Source of the DNA: Diplonema papillatum
Lineage: Eukaryota > Euglenozoa > Diplonemea > Diplonemida > Diplonemidae
DNA length: 64,000 bases
Assembly (NCBI GenBank): GCA_030068145.1
Contig: JAPJBO010000710.1
Coordinates: 56,240-120,239 of the forward strand
Reading direction: 5' to 3'
Shown: one piece after another, positions 12,139 to 23,791 of the stretch
Numbering within the stretch: position 1 is the stretch's first letter
Layout: the number at the start of each line of letters is the position of its first letter
Position numbers and translations under genes: made by a program
Notes under the pieces: model-generated
Database searches by the model: none
Told to the model about the DNA's origin: nothing
What the model saw: the letters and a program-made list of their open reading frames with translations, nothing else

Positions 12139-14379
12139 ATGCCGCGGCCGAATTACTGGTCGCAGCCGCAGGTGCCCGTGCGGCACTCGCCGGGCTCGAG
12201 AGACGACGCGGGCAGCGTCGGGGGCCGGACGCTGAATGACGCGCCGAGCAGCACGGGCACCAAGCGGTTGCTCCCGCCGCATTTGGCCGACACCCCCCCG
12301 CTGCGCGAAGAAGGCAGAGCAGAGACCGCCCTGCGCTTGAGATCGAACGGCGAGAGCAGAAGGGAAACTGCGCTGCGGCTGAGATCATACGGCGAAAGCC
12401 GAACGGAGACCGCCCTCCGCCTGCCGCCGAACGGCGATCGCAAAACGGAGGCTGCGCCGCACGGGAGGTTGGCTGGAGGCAGGCCGGATCCTGTGGTTCG
12501 AAATGGAGGAGAACCCGGGGTGCACTTGCGCGCGGGGAAGCCGCGGGGCAGTGACGAGGCGTTGGCCATCGCGCACTCGCGGGCCCTCGCGATGGGCGGC
12601 GAGCCGCCGGCGCCTGACCGGACGGCGTCGGCCGGCAGCGTCTGGGCGGCGGCCGCGCACGAAAAGCGGTTCATCGGCACGCAGCACGGCGCCCCGGCAG
12701 GCAACGACCCGGCTCCCGCTGCTGCTCCCGCTGAGCGGAGCGTTGCGCTTCCGCCGCGGAATCCCGTGCGCACAGCCTCGTTCTCGAACCTGCGGCCCTC
12801 GCCGAAGCCGGCGGGCATCCTGCGGACGACGCCGTCGCGCTCCGGCGGCGACGCCAGCACGCTGAACTCGCCCGGCGGCCTCGTGTCCGGCGCGAGCCGC
12901 GTCAACTTCGAAGACCAGAAGAACCCGAACCTCTCGGGCATGTGCGCCGGCACCCCCGCGTCGACGTCCCGCCAGCTCGACTACCCGGGCACCGCGGTGA
13001 AGCCCACGGGCCCCGTGAAGGAGCACGGCGAGCCTCCAGCCTCCAGCCGACCCCCCGCCCCATCCCGCCACCTGCAGCGCCCGCCGCCCACCCCAACCCC
13101 AACCCCCCTCCCCACCCCCCTCCCGGCTGCGGGCGACGGCAAAGGAGGGGAAGCCCCGCGGCAGGTGGGTAACCGAGAGGCAGAAACCGTCGCCGCCGGC
13201 TCTGCCGGCGAAGACGCGGCCGAGGCGTCGGCGCGCGGGGATTGCGCGCCGAGCGATGGAGCCAGCGTCGGGCAGGTGCTGCCGCTGCACGTGTACCGGG
13301 TGCCGTCCGGGCACGCGTGGACGCCGGCCTTCGAAAAGTGGGCCGAGCTGCCGGCCGCGCGAAAGGCGGCGGCCGTCGGCGGCGGCCTCGCCGTGGCCGG
13401 GCTCGCCGTCTTCGCGATCCTCTCGATCGCCGCGGTGGCTGGCGGGGCCGGCGAGCAGCCGTACTGCTTCGCCGAGGAGGGCCGCGAGTGGCGGTACACG
13501 CTGGTCAACGAGTGGGCGACCGTCGAAGGCGCGTCTTCCGCCGTCACGCTGCGCGACGTGCGCGACGTGTGCCACGTCAGCGGGTCCGAGATGGACATTG
13601 CGTTCTTGCACAATCCAGAAGGCGAGCCACCATACGGCGTCGTCAAAGCGCCCGTGATAGCCACTGCGAGTGTGCTGGGCCGAGGCGACGTGGTCTTGAA
13701 GGCGTTGTCTGCCCGCAGCGTCCTTTACGACCCGCGCCGCATTGCGTCGGAAGGCACCGGCGGCATCTGGGCGGCTGACGCGATGCTGCACATGGTGATG
13801 CGCCTCGACGTCCGCCACCCCCTCGGGGTCTCCACCGCGATCGGCAGCTACGGGGCCGCCGGCAACGGGTACCGGCAGTTCGACACGCCGGTGGCGGTGG
13901 CGGCGGCGCCGGACGGGATGCTGGTGCTCGACAAAGGCAACGCCAGGCTCGGGATCTTCAACGTCACTGGCCAGGTCGCCGGGTGGCTGGCCGACAGCCG
14001 GCTGGGCGCCGCGTCGGACTTGGTGGTCGCGGGCGACAATGTGTACGTGGCGGCCGGCGAGCGAATATTTGTGTACAACTGGAGGGACAGGACGTACGTG
14101 GCCGCGTACAGTTCGATTGCCGACGACGAGCCGCTGAGCAGCCTGCGTGCCGCTTTAACAGGAGAGCCGAGGCGCCGGTCCGTCGAGAGCCTGTCGGCGA
14201 CGCCTTCGGGGCACCTGCTGTCGGTCGAAGGCGGGCAGCTCGTCCTCCGAACGCTGGCCGGGCGCGTCTCGTGCACCTTCGGCAGCGTCCGGGGCGCGGT
14301 GGCGGCGGCGATGCTGCCTGACCGCAGGATCGTCGTGGCGCAGAAAGGGACCCTCCAGCTTTTCGCTTCCCGTGACTAA
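12139..14379 (+). CDS. Single-pass membrane protein with NHL-type beta-propeller
   Basis: An open single exon of 746 residues; the first in-frame ATG of the coding-like region is 12139. Residues about 65-105 hold three to four copies of a 15-16 residue repeat (core ETALRLRSxGESR). Residues about 110-400 are Pro/Ala-rich and probably disordered. A hydrophobic Ala/Gly/Val/Ile helix at about 411-437 is a transmembrane segment with no N-terminal signal, consistent with a type II topology. The region from about 480 to the end has blade-like repeats (G-x-W-A-A-D; F-x-x-P-V-A-V-A-x-A-P-D-G; V-L-D-K-G-N-x-R-L-x-I-F) typical of NHL/six-bladed propellers. The propeller is probably outside the cell or in the lumen, binding protein or glycan. 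Substrate unknown. Confidence 0.75.
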   Translation: MPRPNYWSQPQVPVRHSPGSRDDAGSVGGRTLNDAPSSTGTKRLLPPHLADTPPLREEGRAETALRLRSNGESRRETALRLRSYGESRTETALRLPPNGDRKTEAAPHGRLAGGRPDPVVRNGGEPGVHLRAGKPRGSDEALAIAHSRALAMGGEPPAPDRTASAGSVWAAAAHEKRFIGTQHGAPAGNDPAPAAAPAERSVALPPRNPVRTASFSNLRPSPKPAGILRTTPSRSGGDASTLNSPGGLVSGASRVNFEDQKNPNLSGMCAGTPASTSRQLDYPGTAVKPTGPVKEHGEPPASSRPPAPSRHLQRPPPTPTPTPLPTPLPAAGDGKGGEAPRQVGNREAETVAAGSAGEDAAEASARGDCAPSDGASVGQVLPLHVYRVPSGHAWTPAFEKWAELPAARKAAAVGGGLAVAGLAVFAILSIAAVAGGAGEQPYCFAEEGREWRYTLVNEWATVEGASSAVTLRDVRDVCHVSGSEMDIAFLHNPEGEPPYGVVKAPVIATASVLGRGDVVLKALSARSVLYDPRRIASEGTGGIWAADAMLHMVMRLDVRHPLGVSTAIGSYGAAGNGYRQFDTPVAVAAAPDGMLVLDKGNARLGIFNVTGQVAGWLADSRLGAASDLVVAGDNVYVAAGERIFVYNWRDRTYVAAYSSIADDEPLSSLRAALTGEPRRRSVESLSATPSGHLLSVEGGQLVLRTLAGRVSCTFGSVRGAVAAAMLPDRRIVVAQKGTLQLFASRD

Positions 14380-14760
14380 GCTAGTCACCCTCTCGGTTAG
14401 CAAGTCTGTCACAGCGATCCAGGAACCGCAGGTTGTTGTGGGAGAGAGAAGGGGAATGTTGTGACTAAGCTAGTAACCCTCTCGGTTAGAAAGTCTGTCA
14501 CAGCGACGTCCAGGAACCGCAGGGTTGTTATGGGACAGAAGTCTCTCAGCTATTCGCTTTTCGTGACTAGGCTAGTCACCGTCACAGCGAAGTCCAGGAA
14601 CCGCAGCATTTTCCGTGGCGGAGAAGGGGTCTCGCTAGCTTTTTGCTTTTCGTCGTTAAGCTAGTCACCTCTCCAGTTTTTTGCTTCCTGTGGCTAAGCC
14701 AGCACCCGCTCATTTAGCAAGTTTGCCACAGCGACGTCCAGGAACCGCAGTATTGGTGTG
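14360..14760 (+). repeat. Tandem repeats running from the stop codon into the 3' UTR
   Basis: Four to five degenerate units of about 90-110 bp share GTGACTAAGCTAGTCACC, GTCACAGCGA and CCAGGAACCGCAG. The first unit begins inside the last codons of the NHL-type gene, so the repeat supplies its stop codon. Related but weaker sequence reaches about 14960. Confidence 0.75.
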
Positions 14761-15780
14761 TGCACAGAAGTCTTTTCGGTCGCCACGGGTCTGCTTGCCG
14801 CGGTCCAGTCGCTGTCTCATATAGCGGCACTCCAGAGACTTAACTCGCCGCCGTCACATTCCGGATGCAGTAGATTATAAATAGGGATCTCTCCAGCTTT
14901 TCGCTTTCCGTGGGCCAGCTGGTTTAGCTAGTTCGTCGCAGCGCCGATCGCAGTATCGCAGGTTCGTGGGTGACGCGCCATGTTAGATGCCTTTTTTGGC
15001 CCCGCGTGCTCTGTGCACTGCTCTCCTAAACGGAAACGATCGGAGTGATCAGTTGAAAGATTGTCGTTGAAGCAAGCCAAAGAAGTCCGGCACGCAAAGT
15101 GCAAGAAATACGTACCTTAGTTTCCTCCGCCCTCTGTACTCCTTTCCGATAGATTCTTTCTCCTGATATACACGTAGAGACAAAAAAGAAGGATGAAAAA
15201 AGCAAACCAACAAACCGCAACTCTTTCTGCTTTTCGTTTTGTATTGCGCGAAAGAACGTACCGATAGCTGGAAGGCGTATGGGTTGTGTTGTCTCTCGGA
15301 GACCACTCGGCGGCCCACTGGATGCCCAATAATGCGAGAAAGCTGGAACTTCTCCTACGAACATCTGTTTACAGAATGCCGAGTTACAACCCGTTCCTAC
15401 GAGTGGGTGCGCTGGCCGAGGCAGAAGTGGATATTCCGAGATACCCTGGGTAGGTACCCATTGGCTGCTCTACTTGTTTTGCGCTACCATGCACTGGGTC
15501 TTTTTACAGGGACCCAATGGAATTCTAATAATACCTGCCGATGGATGCGAAACATGCACACGATCTGGCGAATTATTTGATCCCCTCTACACTGAGCGCA
15601 TTTCAGGCTACGCATGCGCAAGCTGCGAGGCAGTTGTACCGATGTTCGACCCGAGTGTCGGGAGGAAAAACGGAACGGATCCGCTGACGAGGGTGTTTCC
15701 CGCCGCACCCTGTGTAGACTGAGCGAAGGACATACTGACAATCCGCACATCAACGCAACAGCTGAGAGGTGTATTCGACA

Positions 15781-15863
15781 TAGAATGGTGTTATCAAGTG
15801 GGCGTCAGGCACAACAGATCAGCAGCCTACTATGCCTGACGCCCACTTGATAACACCATTCTA
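15781..15863. repeat. Perfect 31-bp inverted repeat with 21-bp loop
   Basis: 15781-15811 and 15833-15863 are exact reverse complements. The arm contains GTTATCAAGTGGGCGTCAGG. It lies about 350 bp upstream of the calcineurin B start. Perfect identity suggests recent origin or selection for the hairpin. Confidence 0.9.
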
Positions 15864-16144
15864 GGCAACCCAGACCTTGAGCCCTCCATTCAAGAAGAAC
15901 GCCCTCTGGGTGGCTCAGCGAATGTCGCCGCGGAAAACGTAAATAAAAACCACCGCTACCAGAGAAAAGAAAAAGGAAATACACATCCCTCACCACCCAC
16001 CCCTTTCGTTTTGGCTTTGAACTCGCTTCCGTACTACGGCTGGTGAGGCGGAAACGGTGCTCCACGGGCACGAGCAAATCGTATCGGTAGCAATACCTGT
16101 AAAAGCAGTTCGATAGAAGTAGATAAGGAGGAGGCGAGCGTAGA

Positions 16145-16199
16145 AAGAAGCCCCCCCCCTCCTCCCCCACTCCCCCTCTCTCGCATCCACACCACGTAG
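16145..16199 (+). promoter_or_regulatory. Pyrimidine tract and AG before the calcineurin B start
   Basis: A nearly pure C/T tract is followed by a short AC-rich spacer and AG at 16198-16199, 12 bases before the ATG. This has the form of a 3' splice site. In a euglenozoan it would be a spliced-leader acceptor; otherwise it could end a 5' UTR intron. Function inferred. Confidence 0.4.
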
Positions 16200-16211
16200 T
16201 GCCTGTCAACC

Positions 16212-17576
16212 ATGGGTAACAACCACTCTTTCAGCGCAGAGGAGCTTGAAGAGCTCCAGAAGGGCACCTCGTTCACGCAGGAGCAGATCATGAAGCTGCA
16301 CAAAAGGTTCCGAAAGCTTGACAAGAACGGCGACGGCGAGATCTCGTGGGACGAGTTTGAAAGCATCCCCCACTTGCAACAAAATCCGCTTCTCGGCAGG
16401 TGTGTCCCAGCAGTTTCATTCCGCTGATGAACGAAGCAACGGGCGATGGTGACAAAGATAGAGCAAATTGCGCGTTGAACACGAGCCAGCAGAGGGCTTC
16501 GAGGGTAGAGGGCTGCAGGTGGTTCACACATGACGTGCGGCGTACAGAAAAGACGAATTCCCTCCGTGACACCTTCAAGTCCGGAAATGCCATTCTGTGG
16601 TCCATGGTAAAGAAACAACATCGAAATACCGTCACCAAGGTCACGAGAAGGCACTGCAAGTGAACGAAAAATGAGAGAAAACCAGAGCTGATCACTTCTT
16701 CTCACGTCATCGAACACCCAACAAACAGAGTGCTAACTATTTTTGACACGAACAAGGACCGCTCCGTCGATTTCCGCGAATTCGTGAAGGCCCTCGCCAT
16801 CTTCTCCAACGACTGCGCGAAAGAAGACAAATTGAACTTCACCTACAAAATGTACGACATTGACGGCGACAACAAGATCAGCAACCGAGACTTGTTCCAG
16901 ACCCTCCAGGTCTTTCTTCTTTTCTTTCTTGTTTTTGAAAGACCGCAAATCCTGCAGGAAGTTCGTTGGTGCTACACACGATTGCGGGTGTCAGAAATTC
17001 AAGGGTAACCCAAATCAGGCCGACCCCGTGGGAGATGCGCGAGAACCGCCCGAAACGTGGGAGTTACCCCGGTATAACGGTACTCATCAGCATGCCGTTC
17101 CATGCCCTAGAGACTCAAAAATGCCGGCTTCTCAAAACTCGAAACAGTCTGGTCTTTTGAAATCCAAATCTTCTACATCCAATCACAGATCATGGTCGGA
17201 ACGAACCTGACCGACATCCAACTCCAGCAAATCGTCGACAAGACCTTCATCGAAGCGGACGAGAACAGGTATGTTCCAGTAGCAAACATAGTATTATGCA
17301 CATGTGGCGGGTCCAAGAGCGATGCGTGGGTCTGGCCTTGGCCAATCCTGTTTTTCGGGCTTGGCGTTTGCTGTTCGCGCTTCCCCCCAACAGGAACACG
17401 GGTCGTTCTTGTTGTAGGAACTGAAGAATTTGCTGTGTTTTTTCCTCCAATGGAGTCGAATTAACGCAAAGCAAGGCCCTCCTAACATCCACAGGGACGG
17501 CTACATCGACTTCAACGAGTTCGTCAAGATCGTCGAGGCGAGCGATTTTGGCGACAAGTTGACGCTCCAGTTCTAG
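16212..17576 (+). CDS. CNB1: Calcineurin regulatory subunit B, four exons
   Basis: Exons 16212-16399, 16729-16909, 17189-17268 and 17495-17576 join at GT-AG introns of 329, 279 and 226 bp to give 176 residues; the family is usually about 170. The start MGN fits N-myristoylation. Four EF-hand loops are visible: DKNGDGEISWDE, DTNKDRSVDFRE, DIDGDNKISNRD and DENRDGYIDFNE. The family signatures QQNPL and LQQIVDKT are conserved. The protein would bind Ca2+ and activate the calcineurin A phosphatase. Exon phases are 2, 0 and 2, and every join restores a family-conserved stretch. The assignment is very secure and defines the splice signals used for the other models. Confidence 0.97.
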
Positions 17577-20500
17577 GCCGTGTCGGGTGGTCGCGATTGC
17601 TTTCCCTTCACTCAGCAAGCGCCGCGCAATGCACGCCTAACAGCCGGCGTTCCACGTTCGTGGAGAGACGGACGAGAAGGAAAAAAAAAAAAGTCAGGGA
17701 TTTAGAAAAAAGCGCGAGATTAAACCAGAAAAAAAAAAAACGGGGACCACTTCCGGGGCTGTCTGAAACGGTGCAGGCGCCCAACGGATCTGACCTGTTG
17801 CAGAGCGCAATCGCGGTTGCGATATCTTCCGTACGAGTGTGTCCCTGTGTGGGTACGTGTGCAGGAGGTTTGCTCGCCGGAAGTGGTCCCCTTCATTACG
17901 AGTAAAACAAAAAAGAATCTACCTGAAAACAAAAGAACCCCCCCGGGTGATACGTTTTTTACCATGCACCCTCGCTGCCCACACACACACACACACACAC
18001 CCACACCACACACACGCTATATTTTTCTTTCCCCTTTTTGTGTCCATTACCGAGTCTGTTTTTTTTTTTTTTTTTCCCCCTTTTTTTTTCCCCCCCCCCC
18101 CCCCCCCACCCTTTTTTCGAAACAGCAAGTGATGAGCCTCAATCTGTGCAGCCGCCCCGGTACCTTGCGAGCGTTTGGCACATCGTACACGCCGCACGTG
18201 CCACAGCTGCGCGCACGTCCGTGGGCTCTGAACGGGAGGACCGCATCTCCGGTGCTCATGTGAGCAACAAAGAAATGTCAGATCCCACCAAAACCTTTGT
18301 AAGAGGCTAAAATGAAAAAAGAAGAAGCCAGATCCCAGCAGAATCTGAAGCTTGAAATGCAACAGGTGGTTCGGAATGATATAGCAACCCGAGAGAACGT
18401 GTTCGTTCCCATGTCGTCTGGTACTGCTGTCTGCTCCATAGCGTGCTCTCCGAGAGTTGGCACGTTTTGGACTGACGTGTGTGGCGCCTCGTTGCTTGTT
18501 GCTCGGGGGCGCCCCAGCAACAAAAATCTCAATGTGTTGCCCCCCAAACGAAAGCGCAGCCCCAAAGAGCCCGTTGCTAACTGGGGCTCGACACTTCCAG
18601 ACTTCTTGCTTCTTCTCGCAGCGGTGGATCACATCCCGACCTCCTGGGCCGTCTTCCTGACCTTCACAATACGTTGTGGGCCACCCGCAAGAGTTGATAT
18701 CACTAAGAAATGACCACAGCAAACCAGGACAAGTTGGAGACTGGCTGTGGCTGGTTCCTGCGGCTCTCTGGATTCGACTTGCAGATGAGTGGGGTCGAAG
18801 GCTGCAGTAATCTCGGTCGGACAGTTTGCACAGGCGGGATAATCCGCCGCTGGCTGTATGTAAATTTGTTGCATTGGTGTGATTGTCGGGCCTTCGACTA
18901 CCCTGCGCAACGCACTATCGGACAGTTTGCACTGGCGGGGTAATCCGCTGCTGGCTGTACTTCCACGTTCCTTGTCTGCTCTTTTGATGTCTCCGTCACG
19001 TGCCAGCTTCGTCCTGTCACAGCCCTCGTACCCCTGCCCGCTCTCCCCTTCCCTGCCCCTGGTCAGTTGAAGCATTTCACGCTCAGCAAGTAGATGCAGA
19101 GATTGTGTGCTTCGTGGGTTCTTTCTTCCGGTATCTGTGCGCCGACGTCCAGCTTTGAATGCGCACGCTTCGGAGACCTCGAATCGCTCCGGGCGACGTT
19201 CGTCGACCCCCCTTCTGTCAACAACAGCATCAACTGCATTGGGTGTTTTTGCTCTGCGGATTGTCTGACAAAGATAACTATCCCATATACGATACCTAAA
19301 AGAGCCCTTTCGACGATGTTCACCCGGAGACTGAAGCGAACTATCAAACCCCCGGATCTAACCCCCCCCCCGTCCCCCCGCCTCACAAGTCAAACGGAGA
19401 CTTCAAAACCCCGACTGCTTACTACAAGAAACAGTCTAAAAACGACGAAACGCAAGAACGCGTGTTCGTAGCTGCCAATCGCCATCAAAGACAGATTTGC
19501 TTTCTTTAACCAACCCCTGAAAGGCGGTGCGAAGTTCTGCCATGGTGCATCGACTCCCTCAACGAAACTGTTGCAGCGCGGCAGAAAAAACGAGTGCACG
19601 AGAACCGCGAAGCACAGGCAGTTGCGAAATACTCAGCTACTTCTGCGCGCACACCAATGCGTAGCCGAACAAACCCGTGCCGCTGTCGTGGAATGTGGTC
19701 ACACGATGGCGGCGCATGGGCGCGAACCGACAACCGCAAAGCGGAATCACGCAAGTATAGCCACTACGCAAAGCGAAGTAAGAATCAAAAAAATAAGTAA
19801 GTGCTGACCGCGCATTCCAAAGTGACCGAAGCGAGTGAGCCCCCAGACGATCAAGTTAGCTCCCGCGGAAGACTGGAGGGACATCAGGCGACGAAGCAGA
19901 CAAAGACGAGCGTTGCTTAGATCTTCCTCCAATTGCACAGCTCAGGGTCCAAGCAGGCATCTACTGGGAATTGCCCGCCCGACTGACGACTGCGGCGGTC
20001 GATCCCTCGAAGAAGGGGAAACGGTAAGAGTCCGTCGCGTCCGAGGAGCCCTCGTCTCCTCGCCCAACCGAAATACTGCGGTCACTACCGGACCGTCATC
20101 CTTTTTTTTTTTTTTCGAAGAAAGAATCGGAAAAAAAAAAAAAAAAAAAAAACAGAAAGAAAATCTAAAAGCAGTTCCCCCCAACACTCCTCGCGCCCCA
20201 CGCCTGACAAACCAGACTCACACCGCTGTCCTGTCTGCAGACACTCAGGTTCCGCGCTGGTGGTGGTCCGCCTTATGTGTCCGTGGCTTGAAGGACCGAA
20301 ACACGGCATAGTGCGGTGTTGAGCACATATCCATTCCAAGCGCGTTCTTGCAATCCCCCCCACACCACTCCTCGCTCCCCACGCCGGAGCGTCCATTTCA
20401 TTTTTAAATTCTTTTTCCTTCTGTTGTTCTTTTGTTTCTGCCGCTCTCTCTTCTTCTTCGTTTTTTCTTGCTGTATTTTTATCGCTTTTTTTTGAGACGG

Positions 20501-21237
20501 GATACCATTTCTAATCGTCTTGGAGATGGACGAATCAAGCATAGCTCTGGATGTTGCATCTGGGAGGGATGATGGTCTGGACTTGAGAACCTGCCGGTCG
20601 GAGGCGCGAATCTATTTTTTTTGCAAAAACACCTGCTTTGTAGGAAATACTTGAGGAGGCTGCGAAATCTCGAAGGCTTAGTGTGTGGTACTCATCATGC
20701 CGATGACTCCCCACCTGGGCACAAGGCAATCCCTCGAGTATTTTTTGCGCCAACCTTTGCACTGTTGATACTCGGAGAACGAGTAGTCGGGCAGCGTACT
20801 GCATGCAGTTTCCCAAAGAGAAAAAAAAAAAAAAAAAAAAAACAGGTGAGAACCGCGAATTGGTGCGCCAACCCAAAACAAATAAAGCGCGGTGCTGGTC
20901 CCTTTTTTTTAGTACTAACAATCTTGTGGGTTGCCCTTCAATGTATTGTGCAGGCTAAAAAAGACGTAGGCAGCGTGTTTTTGGTGGTTGATCAGAATTC
21001 CTTACCTGAATACACACATGGTAAATACAAGTGGGAAAACGATCAACCGGCACGCACAAACAAAACGAAGCGCCTGTCTTTTTGTGAGGAGACCGGAAAC
21101 TCCCCGGAGAGATGGTCCCTGCACTCTAACTCGTCTCTCTCTCTCTCTTTTTTTGAATACGCACCTGCCGTAGGAAATACTCGAAAAGGCCGGCCCGTTG
21201 CTAAACCTCGAAGGGGGGTCACCGGCGTGCCGAGTGA
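17577..21237. other. Long intergenic region with low complexity and repeat pieces
   Basis: It holds poly-A, poly-T, C-run and CA-repeat tracts near 17680-18115, 20100-20150 and 20820-20845. A direct repeat surrounds the 57-bp sequence at 18860. The CACCCGGAGACT block occurs at 19322. About 20203-20345 is shared with 34461-34605. About 20940-21075 is an inverted match to 6255-6390. No convincing protein gene is seen; the frames are broken and of biased composition. Confidence 0.5.
18860..18916 (+). repeat. 57-bp sequence shared with the SSU rDNA insertion
   Basis: It differs by only three bases from 30758-30814. It is flanked by diverged direct repeats of about 41 bp (core CGGACAGTTTGCAC, about 18817-18857 and 18917-18958). 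Confidence 0.85.
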
Positions 21238-21565
21238 GCGCTGGAATGTAACTTCTGCCCAGTGCCCTGAATGTCAACGCTGAGAGGTCAGGTCAAGCGC
21301 GGGTAAATGGCGGCAGTTACTATGACTCTCTCAAGGTAGCCAAATACCTCGTCTTTTAATTAAAGACGCGCATGAAATGGACCAATGAGATTCCTTCTGC
21401 TACCTACTATCCGGCGAAACAGCAGTCAAGGGAACGGACTTGAAACTGTCAGCGGGGAAAGAAGAACTTGTTGAGTTTGACTCTAGTCTGACTTTGTGCA
21501 GCGACACGAGAGGTGTAGAATAAGTGGGAGGCCGCAACAATGAAATACCACTACTCTTGTCTCTC
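21238..21565 (+). rRNA. LSU (28S) rRNA fragment, domain IV-V region
   Basis: Near-universal motifs appear in order: ACTTCTGCCCAGTGCCCTGA, AAGCGCGGGTAAATGGCGG, ACTATGACTCTC, AAGGTAGCCAAAT, GACGCGCATGAA, CAAGGGAACGGACTTG, GGGGAAAGAAGA, GACTCTAGTCTGAC and GGTGTAGAATAAGTGGGAGG. Sequence to about 21730 may be a divergent continuation. It is cut off from the rest of an LSU gene. Confidence 0.9.
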
Positions 21566-22027
21566 CGCGAGTCAGTGTCGCTCTGGGCGAGCGATCGTCG
21601 TGGCGCAACTCGCTTGTTGCAATGGTTGCCGGTAGCGAGTGGTAAATTCGTAGCCAGAACCGGAATCAGATTCCTTGCTCCCTCGTTTCCGCCAAGCGGC
21701 GAAACGTCCCTTTTAGACCTTCTCCAGCTCTGGTGAGGCAGTCAATCCGAGGACCGATAGGAGAGCGACGCTACCCCCCCTCATCTCCCCACTGGTGCTC
21801 TGCGGAGGTCTACTTCGCAGATTGCCAGCGCCGAGAGCCCACGCAGTTGTCAAGGACGTGCTACTGCGTTACCCGTGGGTACCCTTTCGCACGTGAACGC
21901 ACCTCTCCCTCGTCTTTGAGCCGGTCCATCCCCTCTTGATACACCGAAGAATACAGCACCGGGCAATTCGATGCAGCTCTAGGGACTAGGGATGGACCTG
22001 ATAGACCGTGGTGGACCGTGATTCACT

Positions 22028-22130
22028 GCGATAAACAGCGGCAGGCACTTCGATGCAGTTTCTGTGTAACAACTCGCCTGCCGAATGCACCGGTCCCGAA
22101 AATGGATGATGCTCAAGCGATCCACCCATA
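22028..22130 (+). rRNA. LSU rRNA fragment, upstream segment placed downstream
   Basis: GTGTAACAACTCGCCTGCCG and GAAAATGGATGATGCTCAAG match the LSU segment that normally lies 5' of the piece at 21238-21565. The order of the two pieces is therefore swapped here. Confidence 0.75.
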
Positions 22131-22699
22131 GTTGGCCGCGTACTAAGAGATAGGGACGGACCGGCTCAGTCTTGTGTTCCTGCTTCTGCGTTCCTTAACT
22201 TTCTCCTCCTTATTGTACCTCATTTTCATCCAATTTGTGCTGGTCGGAACCGTAGTCGTGGATCAACGTGTGGGTATGCGCATAAGGATAGCTGCGAGGG
22301 CGCTCGTACAAAGGTTTCCCCTGAAAGCTTGCTCTTTTTCATTTCGTGTTGTTCAATGGTCTGTTTTTTTTTTTTTCCTTCTCCCCCCTTTTTTTCTTCC
22401 ATCCTGTTTGCCGGTTTTTCTTCTTCCTTTGTCTTTATCGTTTTTCTTGTTGCCGTGAGAGGCGAAAAGCAACAGCAGCGTTTCCTTTCTTGCCAGGGTT
22501 GTTCTTCAACGCGCTGCACGTGATCTCGCACTTGCTGAAGAACGAACTAGTAGTGGGTTCGTCTGTAATGCCCCTTGAGTGCTCCTGGAACGCGCCGCAC
22601 GACAGCCGTTTCGGCTTCCCGTCTTGAAGCCGATGCAATACCTTTGAGCACACATGGCCGCAATCATTCGCATCGAGCACGACAGGGTCTGCCGGGCTG

Positions 22700-23757
22700 C
22701 TACGGAATGGCGTCATTCCTCGTGCAACCACCACCTCTTAGAACCCACTGCGTATAAAGGATGCGCTCTTAGAACCCACTGCGTATAAAGGATGCGCTCT
22801 TAGAACCCACTGCGTATAAAGGATGCGCAGCTTAAAATCACCCGGAGACTCTAACGCAAACATCAAAGACTCCAAAATTTACGGATCTCGAAGCACAAAA
22901 CTGAAAAGGACAGCAAAACAAGGTAAGGCGCGGCGGGAGAGGGCTGCGGAGGTACGTAACCGCATGTCGCCCAGTGCGCGCCCGGTCGTTGCCGGCGTCC
23001 GCGTGGCGTCAGCGGTCCTTGCGGGGTGCTGCCAAGAAATGGCGTTATTCCTCGTGCAACCACCACCTCTTACGAACCCGCTGCGCATAAAGGATGCGCA
23101 GCTTAAAATCACCCGGAGACTCTAACGCAAAAATCAAAGATTCCGAAATACCTTTTTTGTTCTCGAAGCACGATACTGAAAAACAGTCTTGAAAAGGACG
23201 CAAGCACTTCGAATACAAGGTAAGGCGCGGCCACCCGGCCGTGCTCCACCCCGGTCCTTGCGGGTGGAGCACGGCCGGGTCGCCTCACCATCAAGACCGA
23301 GATCGTCGCGCCCGGGCGGTGCGCCGCCGAAATCCGGAACTTCTGCGTCTCGGGCCGCGGGGTCCACGTTTTTTGTGGCAGACCCGTCGAACCCCTGGGC
23401 CGTCGACCTCCCCGCCCTGCCCTACTGCCAAGAAAGGGCGCCGTTCCTCGTGCAACCACCACCTCTTAGAACCCGCTGCGCATAAAGGATGCGCAGCTTT
23501 AAATCACCCGGAGACTCTAACGCAAAACGCGTTAGGGGACTTCACAAGGTTCACAACGGAGTGACACAACACCCGAAACGAGCTGCACCCTCTTGCTTTT
23601 CTCAACCCCCCTCCATACTCAAGCCTCTACGGTCAACCGGAGACTTTAATGCCGACTTTCTCATAAAAATCAAAGATTCCGAAATACCGGTTCTCGAAGC
23701 ACAATACTGAAAAATTGTCTTTCAAAGGACGCAAGCACTTCTAAAACAAAGGTAGGG
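22700..23757 (+). pseudogene. Tandem broken copies of the 5' end of the GT61 gene
   Basis: Three leader units each contain CTCGTGCAACCACCACCTCT, a C-G-[CT]-A-T-A-A-A-G-G-A box, and the TCACCCGGAGACTCTAA block (or a variant), with a fourth leader piece at about 23630. Between leaders lie partial copies of the GT61 start: about 22960-23042 and 23260-23441. Both copies stop at the same point, the bases coding for the C-Q-E stretch (CCAAGAAAnGGCG). The second copy includes a roughly 20-bp palindromic duplication around 23229-23283. Within 22736-22830 a 31-bp piece holding TATAAAGG is repeated three times. These look like unequal-exchange products of one promoter plus 5' exon. Confidence 0.75.
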
Positions 23758-23791
23758 CGCGGCGGGAGGGGCTGCGGGAGTGCGTGACCCG

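Noticed and set aside
12153-14276. Minus-strand frames opposite the NHL protein gene
   Set aside because: They are Arg/Gly-rich shadows; the + frame has a membrane helix and propeller motifs.
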